The position numbers and the translations under genes were made by a program. Positions 42,823-56,330 of a stretch of DNA of 64,000 bases are shown here, piece by piece (position 1 is the stretch's first letter; every line of letters begins with the position of its first letter). The DNA is from Spongospora subterranea f. sp. subterranea. Its lineage: Eukaryota > Endomyxa: Phytomyxea > Phytomyxea > Plasmodiophorida. The stretch is taken from positions 186,001 through 250,000 of the forward strand of contig JAUGWO010000136.1 of the NCBI GenBank assembly GCA_049724395.1, in the 5' to 3' direction. The notes beneath the pieces were generated by a model that was given only the letters and a program-made list of their open reading frames with translations, did no database searches and was not told the DNA's origin.

Positions 42823-44348
42823 ATGATGTTTTCACAGCAGTTGTGGAAAAGGGCAGTTGGACGTTTCGCCCGTCGGTTCTCGGATGACACTAGTGAATAT
42901 TACCTTGGAGTTAAAAACGCACCGTTCTCGTACAAGATGGAGTTTTCCAGCGGGAACTGCACCATTCCCACATATAGAGTGTTAGACAGTGAAGGAGCCT
43001 TATCTGATCGCGACCACGTTGTAAATGTCAGTTAACGGTAATTGGATACTACACATAAGAACTCAGCTTTGATTTTAGATTGATGAGCAAACACTTGTGA
43101 AACTTTATAAAGGAATGGTAACTCTGCGAACAATGGACGGGTTGTTTTGTAAGCATCAATTTTTTATTCATCATGTTTCGGAATCTGTTCTGATTCGCAT
43201 TGTAGTCGATATTCAACGTCAAGGACGCATCTCATTCTATGTACGTTATGGTTTGATTTCCTGATCTCAGAGGTAGTTGCTGACAAACTCTGTATATTGA
43301 AGATGACGAGCGCGGGAGAGGAGGCGCTTCAATTTGGTTCTGCATCAGCCATGAAAGATTCTGATGTTGTTTACGGTCAATGTATGCAAACACAGCTTCT
43401 CGATAATTGAAAACTGATGATGATTGTTTCAGATCGAGAACCTGGAGTAATCATGTACCGAGGTTTTACTTTAGACCAGTTTGCATCTCAGTGTTTTGCC
43501 TGCCATGATGATCTCGGGAAAGGTCGTCAAATGCCTGTTCATTATGGGTCCAAAGCCCTTAATTATCATACAATATCGAGCCCTCTGGCTACACAAATTC
43601 CTCAAGCAGCAGGAGCCGCATACGCTCTTAAAATGGAGGGAAAGCAACGCTGTGTAGTGTGCTATTTTGGTGATGGAGCTGCGTCTGAAGGTGACTTCCA
43701 TCCTGCACTCAATTTTGCGGCTACACGGGACTGCCCGGTCATATTCTTTTGCAGAAATAATGGGTACGCGATAAGCACTCCTATTAAGGACCAATACAGA
43801 GGAGACGGAATTGCCCCAAGGGCTGTTGGATACGGCATGCAAGCAATTCGAGTCGATGGAAATGATCTCATCGCTGTACACGAAGTCACAAAAGCAGCAC
43901 GTGAACTAGCAGTAAAAGAGAACCGTCCCGTTTTTATTGAGGCCATGTCTTATCGTGGAGGGCACCATTCTACAAGCGACGATTCTACTGCGTAAACAAT
44001 CGGAAATCTGATTCGCATTCATTTTTAACGCAGAGCGATAGGTACCGATCTCCAGAAGAAATTTTGGACTGGCAGCTTACGGATGATCCACTGACAAGAA
44101 CAAGAAACTATTTGCGAAACCTGGGATGCTGGACAGATGCGCAGGAAGATGGCCTACTGAAAACCGTAAGAGAGGAGGTGATGGCCAGTATAAGCAAAGC
44201 AGAGAAGAAGAAAAAGCCATCCCTCGACAACATGTTTACTGACGTATATGAAGAAATACCGGTTCACCTAGAAGAGCAACGTCGATGTTTGCAAGAACAT
44301 TTGAAAAAATATCCAGAGGATTATAAAGTGGACCAGTACCATTCATAA
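42823..44348 (+). CDS. BCKDHA: Branched-chain 2-oxoacid dehydrogenase E1 subunit alpha, mitochondrial
   Basis: Thiamine-diphosphate dependent decarboxylase of the BCKDH complex in Leu/Ile/Val breakdown. ATG at 42823 opens a basic presequence ([20 protein letters not shown]). Introns after HVVN, after the LRTMDG block, after QRQGRISFY, after VVYGQ and after SDDSTA are all short and in phase. Key motifs: [12 protein letters not shown], the ThDP motif [17 protein letters not shown] ending [10 protein letters not shown], and the phosphorylation loop [20 protein letters not shown], whose Ser corresponds to the BCKDH kinase site. The C-terminal helical region ends at 44348. Its E3 partner, DLD, lies about 7 kb downstream. 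Confidence 0.95.
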
Positions 44349-44763
44349 TCAAATAAAGCGCCTCAAGCGACTTGGGTCAGGTATACTGGTGACCCGAAGG
44401 ATGGCGGCAACAAGAAAATCCGTCGGCGACGATGTCGTTTCGAGCACAACAATGTTGCCAAAATTGTTTTGACCCCGTACATTAATCATTGCCGAACCCC
44501 ATACCAACATGGACCAATATGAAGGTCTGCCTCATAAAAGCTTTTGATCAGGAGGATGATGTTCCGCGAGCCGCCGGGCCGGGGTATCAGACAATCCTTT
44601 TGCAGCCAGAGGCCACGCATCATGAACTCGACAGCTCAGACTACAGTCACTAACTCGGTACTGTACACACGTAACGGGCTGCGGTGTAACACTAACACGT
44701 GCGTTGCACTGTAGCGATCCTCCTTGTCTGTCTGTCTGATATCCGCCCGATCATGATCCATTG
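44349..44763. other. Intergenic region, no gene seen
   Basis: About 415 bp between BCKDHA and XPF. Some GC-rich and palindromic-looking stretches (for example near 44650-44705) but nothing that folds convincingly into a tRNA or known RNA. Presumed 3' UTR and XPF promoter. Confidence 0.4.
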
Positions 44764-47624
44764 ATGAGTGGGATATCATCTGGTAATGGCTCATCATTAC
44801 ATCTTGAGGACGGTTATGACGTCAATCACGATCACCAACCTGTAAATGATCTCGTCGAAATCGCTCATTCCCATCCCGACAGTGATGTGGATGATGCGGA
44901 TTATTGCCAAGCGGAAGATGCATTGACTGAGATCGCCAATGAAGTGGCACAACCTTCCCATGATTGTCTCACTGTTTTATGTGAAGGTCTACCATGTGCG
45001 GATCTCATCATATCAAGTATTGTTCGAGCTCAAACTCTCCCTACCGATCTTGTTCTTATCTTCAATCTGTCCAATTCGATGGATTCTTCGAAGCTGTCTC
45101 CCACAGAACTCTACATTCAGCGGCGATTAGCTTCATTATCACCTCCCCTGTTATTGTCCAAAGTAAACAGCTCATTATCTGCATCAGCTCGTCAACAGAT
45201 GTACATATCCGGTCATGTATTCTCAATCCCGCTCACGACAGCTACTCTCGATCTTATTCAAGGGGTGTTGCCCGGTCATCTTATCCATGGTTTAGTGTTC
45301 CTCGATGCTCACAACATGGTGAATGGCTCGAAAGAGGCGTTGGTCATGCGTCTTGTGAGCGCCAATCCCTCTGGTCATACTCCCTTCATCAAACTATTCA
45401 CATCGAACACAAGTGCTTTGGTGTCGGGTTATAGCCGCATAGAACATGTTCTCACTAATGCCGGAATTTCAAATGTCCATCTCTGGCCCAGATTTCGTGT
45501 CAGATTACGAGATACGCTGGCTCGTTCGCCCATAGACAACGTCAACGTTTTCCTTACTATGACTGAATTACAACAACAGATTCAATCATCCATCGAAGAA
45601 GTTCTTCAGATCTGTCTAACAGAGGTGCAGACGTCTTGTAAGCGATACCTATCCGACGTCTCGTTCCCAACTGAAAATCTGCTTGCCTCACAACACGATA
45701 TTCGCATTCGGCGATTGCTGCAATCAAAGTGGCATTCAGTTGGCAAGAACACCAAGCAATTACTTGCGGATCTTGCGTTGCTTCGTAAACTGTTTTTCCT
45801 GTTGATCAACGTTGATTGCGTATCGTTTTATCGATTCTTATTATCGATTCAGCAGACGCCACGATCTCAGCATTCTCAGTGGTTGCTGACTGCACCGGCC
45901 GACCGTTTATTTAAACTTGCCAAAAGACGTCTGTATTCTGTGGCAAACGATCGCCTGAATGTAACTTTGCAAGCAAATCCTAAATGGTCAATTTTGCGGG
46001 AGATTCTGGATGAGATTGCTGATGATGGTATTCCCCGCTGTGGTCCTGTCCTTGTAGTCTGTTCCGATACATTATCCTGTTCTAATTTGCAAGACTATCT
46101 TCAGGTGGGGTGTCAGGAGTTTCTTCAAAAGAAATGGAAACTCTTACTTTTGAGTTTACGGTTCCGTAAATCCGACCTCGAAAAAGGTCTGCAGCCGCCA
46201 GAAGATGAACGGAGCAATATATATGCAGGGAAACGGGTCGAGAGGCGTTTATTGTGCGAAGAGTTCTATCGACTACAAGGGAAAGCAGAAAAAGCGCGAG
46301 CCAATACAAATCGTTGCGCAAAGGGATCTTCAAAGGGGCTAACGATGGGAAGGAAAAAGCAGAAAACATCTTGTGAACCAGAAGCCGTCACTAAGGGCTC
46401 TAAAGTTACTCAAAAAACTCTGAAGGATCTGTTCAAACAGGGTTGCTCTCGGTCATCCAACGCTGTTGTGTTAGAGGAGCAAGATGATCTACCTGTGATG
46501 TTTTGGCCGAAAAATCAAAAAAGTATCCCGCTATCGACCATCAATGTACGCAATCTGCTCCAATCTTTCAAATTTATTATCGATGACGCCCACTTGTTTT
46601 GCAGCCCATGTACGCGATCGTTTATGACTGTGATGTTGGGGTGATGCGAGAGGTTTGTCTGGATGTAGCTCAAACGCCGCATTGTTGTCTGATTTTCCTG
46701 CAACAGCTCGAAGTGTTCAAATCCCAGTATCCTCATTTCCTCCATAGAGTCTACACAATTGTCTACGAGAACTCTATAGAAGAAGCGGTCATGACAGATC
46801 GGATCAATCGCGAATGTAGCGCTTTTGAGTCCCTGGCACAACAGATTGGCCACATGGTGCTATCGGCTCGGAGTTTCGCATTGCCCACAATAGAAGCGAC
46901 AAGTTCCAGAAAGGGAGGTAACCAGATAAAGGATCGCCAGAAGGTGATTGTGGATATTCGGGAATTTCGCAGTTCTCTTCCCGGTGTATTATACGAGAGT
47001 GGTATTGAAATTATCCCAGTTACCCTGGAGGTTGGCGATTACATTCTCAGCCCCGAAATCTGCATCGAAAGGAAGAGCGTCTCCGATCTGATCGGCTCTC
47101 TGAATTCGGGTCGTCTCTTTACTCAGCTAACATCCATGAAGCGACTCTATCAGCACCCGATGCTGTTGATTGAATTTGACTACAACGAGCCATTCTCATG
47201 GCAACAAGATCTACACGAGAAGGTTGGTCTAAGCAGTTCATCGCAGATATGTACCCGTATAGCTCTGGTTGCTATGGCGTTCCCCGATTGCCGCCTGATT
47301 TGGAGCCGAAACCCCAAGGTCACCTGCTCCATTTTCTTGCGTCTGAAAGCTGGCCATGATCAGCCTGATGTGGCCAAGGCGGCTACGATCTCGCTAGATT
47401 CGGAAGATGTCATCAATGACAACAACGGTGGGTCATATATCGCCTTCGATATGCTGCGTCGTATACCCGGCGTCACATCGTCCAACGTCGCCGGATTGAT
47501 GAGCTCTGTCAAGTGTCTTGCCGATGTTCTGACCCTGACCCGATCCTCGTTGACGAAGGTTGTCGGGGCCAATAGTGCGGCCAATCTGTTGAACTTCATC
47601 AATGCCGATATCGCTATCAGCTAA
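44764..47624 (+). CDS. ERCC4: XPF/ERCC4 (Rad1/Rad16) DNA repair endonuclease catalytic subunit
   Basis: Structure-specific nuclease, partner of ERCC1, cutting 5' of lesions in nucleotide excision repair and at crosslinks and flaps. ATG at 44764; a Ser/His/Asp-rich N terminus precedes a degenerate SF2 helicase-like region (SANPSGHTPFIKLFTSNTSA, a coil around 45600-46000). Two short introns (about 46546-46604 and 46650-46703) join STIN to PMYAIVYD and VMRE to LEVFKSQYP in phase. The nuclease domain is intact: VIVDIREFRSSLP, EVGDYILSPEICIERKSVSD (ERKx3D) and SLNSGRLFTQL near residues 690-750. A tandem helix-hairpin-helix end (LRRIPGVTSSNVAGLM) finishes the chain. Secure. Confidence 0.95.
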
Positions 47625-47838
47625 CTGTCATCAATTCACGTTTGTTTTGTCACAAACCGCCATTCACTGTTCGGTAAATTATGCGCTTTATATTTATCTG
47701 TTAATAAACGATGTGATCTAAATTGACTCATGTTATTCACATCTGGTGTCATCTTTATACCACTTCAGTTGAATCATCCCCATTCATATCTCGAAATTTG
47801 TAAATTATTCTGACGCCGTGATCGGTCGTGATCGTACG

Positions 47839-48588
47839 ATGCGATCATCGTGTCTCCTCATATCTATACTCGCAATTGCCTCCTCCTTCGTCAGCGTCGC
47901 CCAATTGCAGGGCCACAAATCGCGTCCAGCGAAAGTCTGTACGCTGCCCGATAAGATCCTGATCGCGAACGGGCACACCACCTCTGTTCGCGGGTGTTCG
48001 CGATCGTTCAGTTCAGGTCTGAACCGCATTCAATACGACATATCGTGTTCGTTGGACGACGATTGTCGTTATTCCAGCTACCTATCCAACGATGGTGATT
48101 GCCAACGGGAGGATCCATCCCCGCCGGCGATCGGTGTCTTCAGCGATTCGCTTTGCACCCCGGGCCCTGATCCAGGAACAGGTCGCCGTCGAGATTGTTC
48201 TCGCCGGGTCGATGTTCCGCCCGCAGATTCAAACATGAACGAGATCTGTGTGGTGATATCGTGCCAAAGCCCGAACGGCTGCAATGTCAACGCCACGATC
48301 CGTCTGGAAGGGGAAGGATCGATCCGGAAATACGCCAAGATTATCGAACCGGAAGGGAACGATCGGGCTCGTTCGCCCAGCGAATTGCCCCAGGTTTGGG
48401 TGATGATCGGGTTCAGTATCGCGGTCACCTTCATCATCACCTGCTGTATCTGCTGTGCTATTCGAACACGAAAACGGCACGATCGCCTGGATCCGAACAA
48501 CGTCGATGGGGTTTGGGTATTGGCGACGGGGGCCGCTTATGATAGTCGCCCGAGGAACTCAACGGATCCGACAATTAACGATATATAA
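47839..48588 (+). CDS. Cys-rich single-pass type I membrane protein, unidentified
   Basis: ATG at 47839 (MRSSCLLISILAIASSFVSV) is a signal peptide; an earlier non-ATG extension of seven codons was dropped. The ectodomain holds about 14 cysteines in a regular spread (KVCTLPDKI, RGCSRSFS, ISCSLDDDCRYSS, GDCQRE, SLCTPGPD, RDCSRRV, EICVVISCQSPNGCN), with N-glycosylation sites, and is followed by one membrane span (VWVMIGFSIAVTFIITCCIC) and a short basic tail ending PTINDI. About 250 residues, single exon. It looks like a surface receptor or adhesion molecule. No family recognised. Confidence 0.6.
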   Translation: MRSSCLLISILAIASSFVSVAQLQGHKSRPAKVCTLPDKILIANGHTTSVRGCSRSFSSGLNRIQYDISCSLDDDCRYSSYLSNDGDCQREDPSPPAIGVFSDSLCTPGPDPGTGRRRDCSRRVDVPPADSNMNEICVVISCQSPNGCNVNATIRLEGEGSIRKYAKIIEPEGNDRARSPSELPQVWVMIGFSIAVTFIITCCICCAIRTRKRHDRLDPNNVDGVWVLATGAAYDSRPRNSTDPTINDI

Positions 48589-48687
48589 ACGAGTCTGATT
48601 AAATTAATGACTATCACGGCGACGACGAGGGTATTCCCTGGTCGGCGGTTGTGTTGTCCGTCCCGGGGATCGCTGCCCAGGTCATCA

Positions 48688-51193
48688 ATGGGGAAAAAGG
48701 GGCGACGGACTAGTCGGGGAAGTGGTCCCGGTCCAGGGATAGGACTATCGCCATCCGGTGATGACCACGAGCCGGTTCATGACGTGCTCAACCCGCGGCC
48801 GGCGATTGTCTCTGTCGGGGTGAGGGCGAATGAGGAGGTGGAGGAGGTCGTGACCTGCGATCATTGGTCGGACCTGGAGAGCGCCCCCAGCAAATGGAAG
48901 GCGATGGCGTCGGCAATCGCACAGGCCCTGGTGCTATCCCCGCCCAGGTCTGGTCCACCCCTGCGAATACTATCGCCATATGGCATTCCCTGTCAGGTTT
49001 TTTTCGGGTCTGTTCAGCAAACCCATCTGTATTTACCATCGTATTATATCGCCAACCAATCGACCCGACCGACTCTTCATCATATATCGACTCCCCCTAT
49101 TATTGCCCTCAAAATCATTGTTCATCCGCTCAATCATAACTCCAATCTCGCGTCAATGGCGGTCCGACAGACTGTATCGGATCTATTCGTCGTGGATCGG
49201 CAAGTGATTATGGTCGATGTGATGGGGGAAACCCATCATTACACGATCCGGATTCAGGATCCATCGCCCAATATCGACAACCTCGATCATCACCCGCAGA
49301 TATTCCGGTTATCGCCATCGACTCGGATCATCATATCGTCCAGTGAATTATCGTCAAACCCTTCTTCTCTATCAGATCAAGACCAACACTATCCATTACC
49401 ATTACCGTCATCATTTCCTGGTATTGGTGGTCTATCCCGTGAACTTCAATCCATCTATGATTTCGCCTCATTGTGCTTACACAAATACGATCTGCTCCAG
49501 AAGATGAATGTGTCGGTGTCATGCAAAGGACTCCTTCTCTATGGGTATTATTTCGACCGATTCCATCTTCTGTATTGCGGTTCTAATCTATGTGAATTAG
49601 GCCACCGGGCACGGGGAAATCGCTAATCGCCCGCCATCTGTCATCGGCAATGGGTGCATCGCTGCATTCAATTAACGGTGCCGATTGCCTTTCGGGGACG
49701 ATCGGAAAGTCGGAATCAATTCTGAAGCGGTTGTTTAACAAGGCGATCGTCGACGCCCCATCGATTATATTCATGTCGGTTCGCGATCCCTTTCGCCTTC
49801 GTCTATCGGTTTTGATTTCCGCTTCTGCAGTGACGAGATCGACGTATTATGCCCTGATCCTGCTTCTGGCAATCCCTCGTCTGAAACGGCGCTACACGCA
49901 CGAATGGGGTTCACATTGTCGTCATTATTCGCATCGTTAGATCAACGTTCGCGGGTACTGGTCGTGGCGGCGACCAATCGCCCCAACTCCATCGACCCCT
50001 CACTTCGCCAGCCGGGAAGATTCGATCGGGAAACCTTGATTGGCGTTCCCAATCCGACAGATCGTCTGGAAATTCTGAAAATCATTGTTAAGAGTCTTGG
50101 CGATCACGCGATCACTGATGGCGGTCTCGCGTACGTCGCTGAGTCCTCGCATGGCTTTGTCGGTGCCGATCTTCACGCCCTCGTCAAACAAGCTGCACTG
50201 TTCTGTCTCCATCGTGGTGAACCCGTTCTGGTTTGTGGCGATGAACACCTGCGTCAGGCGCTCAACGTCATCGGTCCTTCGGCACTACGCGACACCGTTG
50301 TTGAGGTGCCGAAAGTGCTCTGGGATCATATCGGAGGTCAAGAACAAGCGAAATCCACTTTGAAGGAAGTTGTTGAATGGCCTTTGCGATATCCGGACGC
50401 GTTTGCACGGCTGGGTATACAACCCCCTCGAGGAGTTCTACTCTATGGACCTCCAGGATGCTCAAAAACGATGATGGCAAGGGCGTTGGCCACTGAATCA
50501 TCGTTGAACTTCATTGCTGTGAAAGGGCCCGAACTTCTTTCGAAATGGGTCGGCGACAGCGAAAAAGCCGTTCGCGATATATTCGTGAAAGCGCGCGGAT
50601 CGGCGCCAACCATCGTGTTCTTCGACGAGATCGACTCGATCGCCAGCACGCGACAAGGAATGCAGAGCGGTGTCGGCGGCGGATCTGCCGTTGGTGATCG
50701 GGTTCTCAGCCAGCTTCTCAGCGAGCTGGATGGGATCGAGGTCCACGGTTCTGTGATCGTTGTCGCTGCCACCAATCGCCCAGGTTCGTTGGACCCCGCC
50801 CTGTTGCGCCCTGGCCGAATCGACCGCATGTGCTATGTATCTTTACCTGACGCCAGCGCTCGTCGGCAGATTCTCAAAATCCACCTGTAGTTCTGTGTGA
50901 TACGCTCGTGATTTGCGACCGTAGCTGACATTCCGTTCAGGGCAAAATACAAAACGTCGGAAACAATCGACGCCGAGGAAGCCGTCAGGCGCACCGACGG
51001 ATTCTCTGGAGCGGAAATAGGCGCGATCTGCCGGGAAGCAGCGCTGAAGGCGATGGAGGAATACGGGTTACACGATGGTGACGGGATAAGAAGAGCGCAC
51101 ATGAATGCCGCGTTGGCCGAAGCCAAGCCGAGAATATCGCCAGAATCGGTCGAATACTACGAACGATTCGCGGCGAAATCCATAAGGAAATAG
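48688..51193 (+). CDS. SPATA5: AFG2/SPATA5 (Drg1-type) AAA ATPase
   Basis: Type II AAA ATPase which, in yeast (Afg2/Drg1), strips Rlp24 from cytoplasmic pre-60S ribosomes. ATG at 48688 (MGKKGRRTSRGSGPGPG). N-terminal domain, then D1: LLLYGPPGTGKS reconstructed across an intron near 49538-49600, a second intron before DEIDVLCPDP, and AATNRPNSIDPSLRQPGRFD. D2 carries the AFG2-typical Walker A GPPGCSKTMMARALA, Walker B IVFFDEIDSIAS, and AATNRPGSLDPALLRPGRID. A last intron (about 50890-50940) leads to RRTDGFSGAEIGAICREAAL and the C terminus at 51193. The Cys-Ser variant of Walker A distinguishes AFG2/SPATA5 from Cdc48. Very secure. Confidence 0.93.
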
Positions 51194-51251
51194 AGGCAGA
51201 TCAACATATTAGGAGCAGGACCTGAACATTGTATAATTCATAAAAATCTCA

Positions 51252-52837
<1,586 letters not shown>

Positions 52838-53295
52838 CCAGTAATATATGTGCAATGAGAGTTGGCAAGACGGTCAATAACCACACAGCAGAGACGGTGT
52901 CGACAGGATAGTCTATACTGGACCCGCTCTCAATAACAACACGCGTGACCCTTGTCCCCCTGTGTATCGCTATAGGCACTCACTCCACTCACGCACTAAT
53001 CACTCGAGATACACCTTATCATGTCGTGAGAATTAGCGTTACCCGCTGCTGTTCCACCGTCCTCGCTCCATCTCCGTGTGTGCGTATGGCCCGACGCCTC
53101 CCCGAACAAATCGGAAATCGTGTCTTTTTGTTATGATCGAATTTGGATTCCGAATACAATACCGTTTAGACATTGCAAGTTTTGCAAGATACAGCCTTAA
53201 GAGCGGCGTCACGAAGTCATGGTTTTAAGTGTGTAAACTTTATCATTTGTCCTATGGCTTCAAACGATCTTATGGAGGAAAACGTTTTGTACAAT
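52838..53295. other. Intergenic region, no gene seen
   Basis: About 460 bp upstream of DLD and downstream of the next minus-strand gene. Short frames only. Presumed DLD promoter; no repeat or RNA gene seen. Confidence 0.4.
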
Positions 53296-54232
53296 TTATT
53301 CTTGAACAACCGCTGAAAGAGCATTTACATTTTTTCTACCCCATGCTACATTCCAACTTACATTGCGCTTTCCGCGATCGGACTTCAATGGGCTTGCAAA
53401 TATACCATCTTCGCTTTCCAATTGACCACTCGTCTTATCTTCTACGATGGCGCTTTTTGAGGTGGACGACAACGGAATTGTACAGAAACTAGCGACCGTC
53501 TTCCCCGATTTTCTTGCTAGACACATGCCATTCTTTCCATGATTTACGGAAATGATAGGTGGTCGTCCTCCGGTATCGATTGCTTTCTGCTTCTTGTGTG
53601 ATGCTACAGCTGACGATGCTGGTCGAGAAAGCCTTTTCTTTGGAGAAACTTCGTTTTGATGGTCACAGTTCTCGCTTTCTGTGAATTTTAACCTATCTAT
53701 TTCGTATTTTAGCTTCATATTACTCTCCAGTAACCGTTCGACGTCTTTAGCGCGCCTTTTCTCGCTGTCTTCTATCATTGATTTGACTTCAATTAGAATG
53801 TTAGTGTGTGCCGATTTCAAATCTGAACGGATCCGGCTAACTTCATCTCGTATCTGATACCGATTCGCTCGAGCCTCTGCCATTAAGTTTTTTATATCGG
53901 CCATATCTTCTTGAACAGATTGGCGCATTGTGCTATTGGCGGCATCGATAACAGCACCGATTGCTCGTAATTCACCAGATCCTGCATCGTTTTCTGCTGA
54001 CCAATCGCTCCAAATAATGCTGCAAATCGCAGATTCTGCTTTCGACTCGTTCTAGTGCGGTCGCTTGAACAGGTATAGCGGGCGTCACTTCCCTTGCAGG
54101 AACAACCTGTTGTCGGGTTTTATATGGCCTAATTTGGCCATTGTTAACCTGTGATGCTTCACCGCCAGAGCTTTCCACTTGAATGCAAGCTATTACTTCG
54201 TCCCTCGCGGCACGGCTTCGTGTTGACACCAT
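53296..54232 (-). CDS. Coiled-coil, probably nuclear protein, unidentified
   Basis: ATG at 54232 (MVSTRSRAARDEVIACIQ) opens a first exon through ALERVESRICDLQHYLERL. A second open stretch begins near 54000 (SGELRAIGAVIDAANSTMRQ) and encodes a long coiled coil (KNLMAEARANRYQIRDEVSR, KSMIEDSEKRRAKDVERLLE) followed by a basic, nuclear-localisation-like patch (SPKKRLSRP, ASHKKQKA) and a beta-like tail. The joint between the two stretches was not resolved: a very short intron or a frame change is required around 53990-54060. No family recognised. Confidence 0.5.
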
Positions 54233-54896
54233 GATTGAGAAGTAATCACTGCTAGAATTATGGCTGCAAGCTACAGTGAATTAGGACGAAAAATAGGGAC
54301 AGACGATTGATTCGTGAGAGTGAGTACACAAATTGCCGATTGTCAGTGGACTCTGTGCCTCCAACTCCAAAAGTCCAAAACTGATGATAATGGAGTATAA
54401 TCTAAGGGCAGGCAATCGCTTGAGACTAGTCAGGGACTGCAGATGGCCACTGTAAAGGAAAACCCAGACTGCTATCGTCATTCCCCATTTTAATAAATAC
54501 AGTCGAGTTCGTATTGAGGATTTTGCGGCCGTTGTATAAACTGGTGACAACGGGTGGTAAACAACAACAGCGGTATAGTGGTTTCAGCTCCTGCAGCCTT
54601 GTGTCTCAGAAACGGCAGCAAGCGCCACCCTGGATTGCCATTAAAAAAGTTTTATGGAGACCTCTGATTGTTTCACTGAATAATAAATGAATTGACAGCT
54701 CGCCGCCCACAGTTCGCCACCCACAATGAACTATCCTTCGTCCCTAGTTGACCAATATCGAGTGATTTCCTATTAGTATATCGGGAAACGTGACCAGGCT
54801 GCAGTTGAATTTGAATGTTGCGCAGATTATTGTGGTGATTCAGAGTTCAGAATAGATCCTGTACTGAACTCATTAATATTACGAACCTCACTCGTA
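54233..54896. other. Intergenic region with one weak minus-strand ORF
   Basis: A minus-strand frame at 54550-54281 contains hydrophobic segments (WGMTIAVWVFLYSGHLQ) and could encode a small membrane protein, but no ATG begins it. The rest looks noncoding and should include the divergent promoters of the coiled-coil gene and the DDT gene. Confidence 0.3.
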
Positions 54897-56132
54897 ATGG
54901 ATCTAGACATTGATCCACGAAGCTTGGAGATCCATCGAGGTCCTCTGCGTAATTAACGATGGTGCCCGATTACTAAAAATGACGCTTGTTTCAGCTGCTC
55001 TGCGATCTTGTTGGGAATTCCCAGCATTTTATCAGTTCGCATCACTCTTCCGTGTTCCGCTGCTATTACCAACATTCTCATTGGATGATTTTGGAATTGT
55101 GGCTGGTTCGTTCTTGTTGCGTCGATGTTGAAAACGGGTTACTTCCAGAATTGCATTGGAAATTGTATTATGCAGGAATGGGCGAAGCAAGGACTAAAAA
55201 GTAATAGTACGACGTCATCTTATATATGTGCCCTCAAATGCTGCAGATACTCCGACTGGCATAAAGTGATTCAAAAGACTTCAACTTATCTTCTGGATAT
55301 TCCATACCGAGATATGTCTCTCGCCGACAAAGTAAGTTGCGCTTTTTTGCAACTGAATGGTTAGCAATAATGATGCGCATCAAGTTGTCTTCGCTCCTTA
55401 GTTTATCTAACCGAGCTCTTGAAATCTGTCCGAATCTAGTCCAAAATTACAACGAGACCCCCGATATCCTGGTGTTGCTAGTTGTTGTCTTGTATATGTC
55501 GTTTTCTCATTCTTTTTGATTCAGAGAATGTATCCTATAGGATACGATGCCAGCAAAGCAGCTTACTATTGGTTTTCTCGTCAGTTGTTTCTTAGTCTGA
55601 AGTCTGAGACGCGTTAATTTTAAAACGGATCGCCTGTAGGTGATGCGTGGATATTCAAAGAATTGCCCCCAAAACTGTCGAAGAACAAGAGTTCGTTTGC
55701 TGCGAATTCTCCGGTTTGGAGTGTTGCAGCAAGTACGCTCGCTGAAGTTCGCGAGCTTTCTGTGTCCCTTACCAACAGCGAGGACGCCGCACAGAGAAGT
55801 CTATTGGGTTTTATTGACGAAAATGTTTTGCGTCCCTTGGAAGCCGCGGAAAAGGTCGTTTTCAAGTTAGCGTTTCAATGCTAATGTTTTTGAATTATCC
55901 TTTCGTTAGTCCCGCATAAGTATAGAACATAAAAAAGCTTTGGCAGCTGCCCTTCCAAGAAGAAGATCCTCGCGGGTGCAGGCCACGGTATGTCGCTTCA
56001 CTCCTGCATTACATTTAACTGATCGATCTTCTGCAAAAAAGGCTAATGAAATAGATTCGCAAGAGAATGAAGACATTTATTCTGATGGTGAGTTGTAATT
56101 GTAACTCACGTGCATCAGTAGTGGATGAGTAA
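54897..56132 (+). CDS. DDT/WHIM domain chromatin-remodelling factor, with apparent frame breaks
   Basis: ATG at 54897 (MDLDIDPRSLEIHRGPL) splices in phase over a 46-nt intron to PALRSCWEFPAFYQFASLFR and LPTFSLDDF, the start of a DDT domain; the expected continuation LWLVRSCCVDVENGLLPELHWKL lies one base out of frame (near 55091-55097). An intron (about 55201-55246) joins RTKK to YSDWHKVIQK. After SLADK a second frame change (55328-55338) precedes LRFFATEWLAIMM. A further intron leads to RMYPIGYDASKAAYYWF, the WHIM motif, then a helical region and a Lys/Arg/Ser-rich tail (KKALAAALPRRRSSRVQA). Similar to CECR2, RSF1 or BAZ-type ISWI partners. The two breaks mean either assembly indels or a decaying gene. 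The end may be 56098 if the last intron is not used. Confidence 0.65.
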
Positions 56133-56330
56133 AAACAATTTGTAAAAATTAAACCCGCTTCGTTACCATTGTGCTTAAAAAACCAGAGAGTCGTAATTGT
56201 TGCTTGGCCCGATTACTTGCCACAACAGCCGTGATAGACAGTTTATTCTGAGACCAATCAGACCGAAACAGGTGTGCAGTTACTATTCAAGATACCATTT
56301 TTAACTGAGTTTTGGCAAGCAACATTAAGT

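Noticed and set aside
55095-55150. A 50-nt GT-AG intron that would remove the frame break in the DDT gene
   Set aside because: It would delete LLPELHWKL, a strongly DDT-like motif, and replace it with a non-conserved sequence; a one-base break explains the data better.
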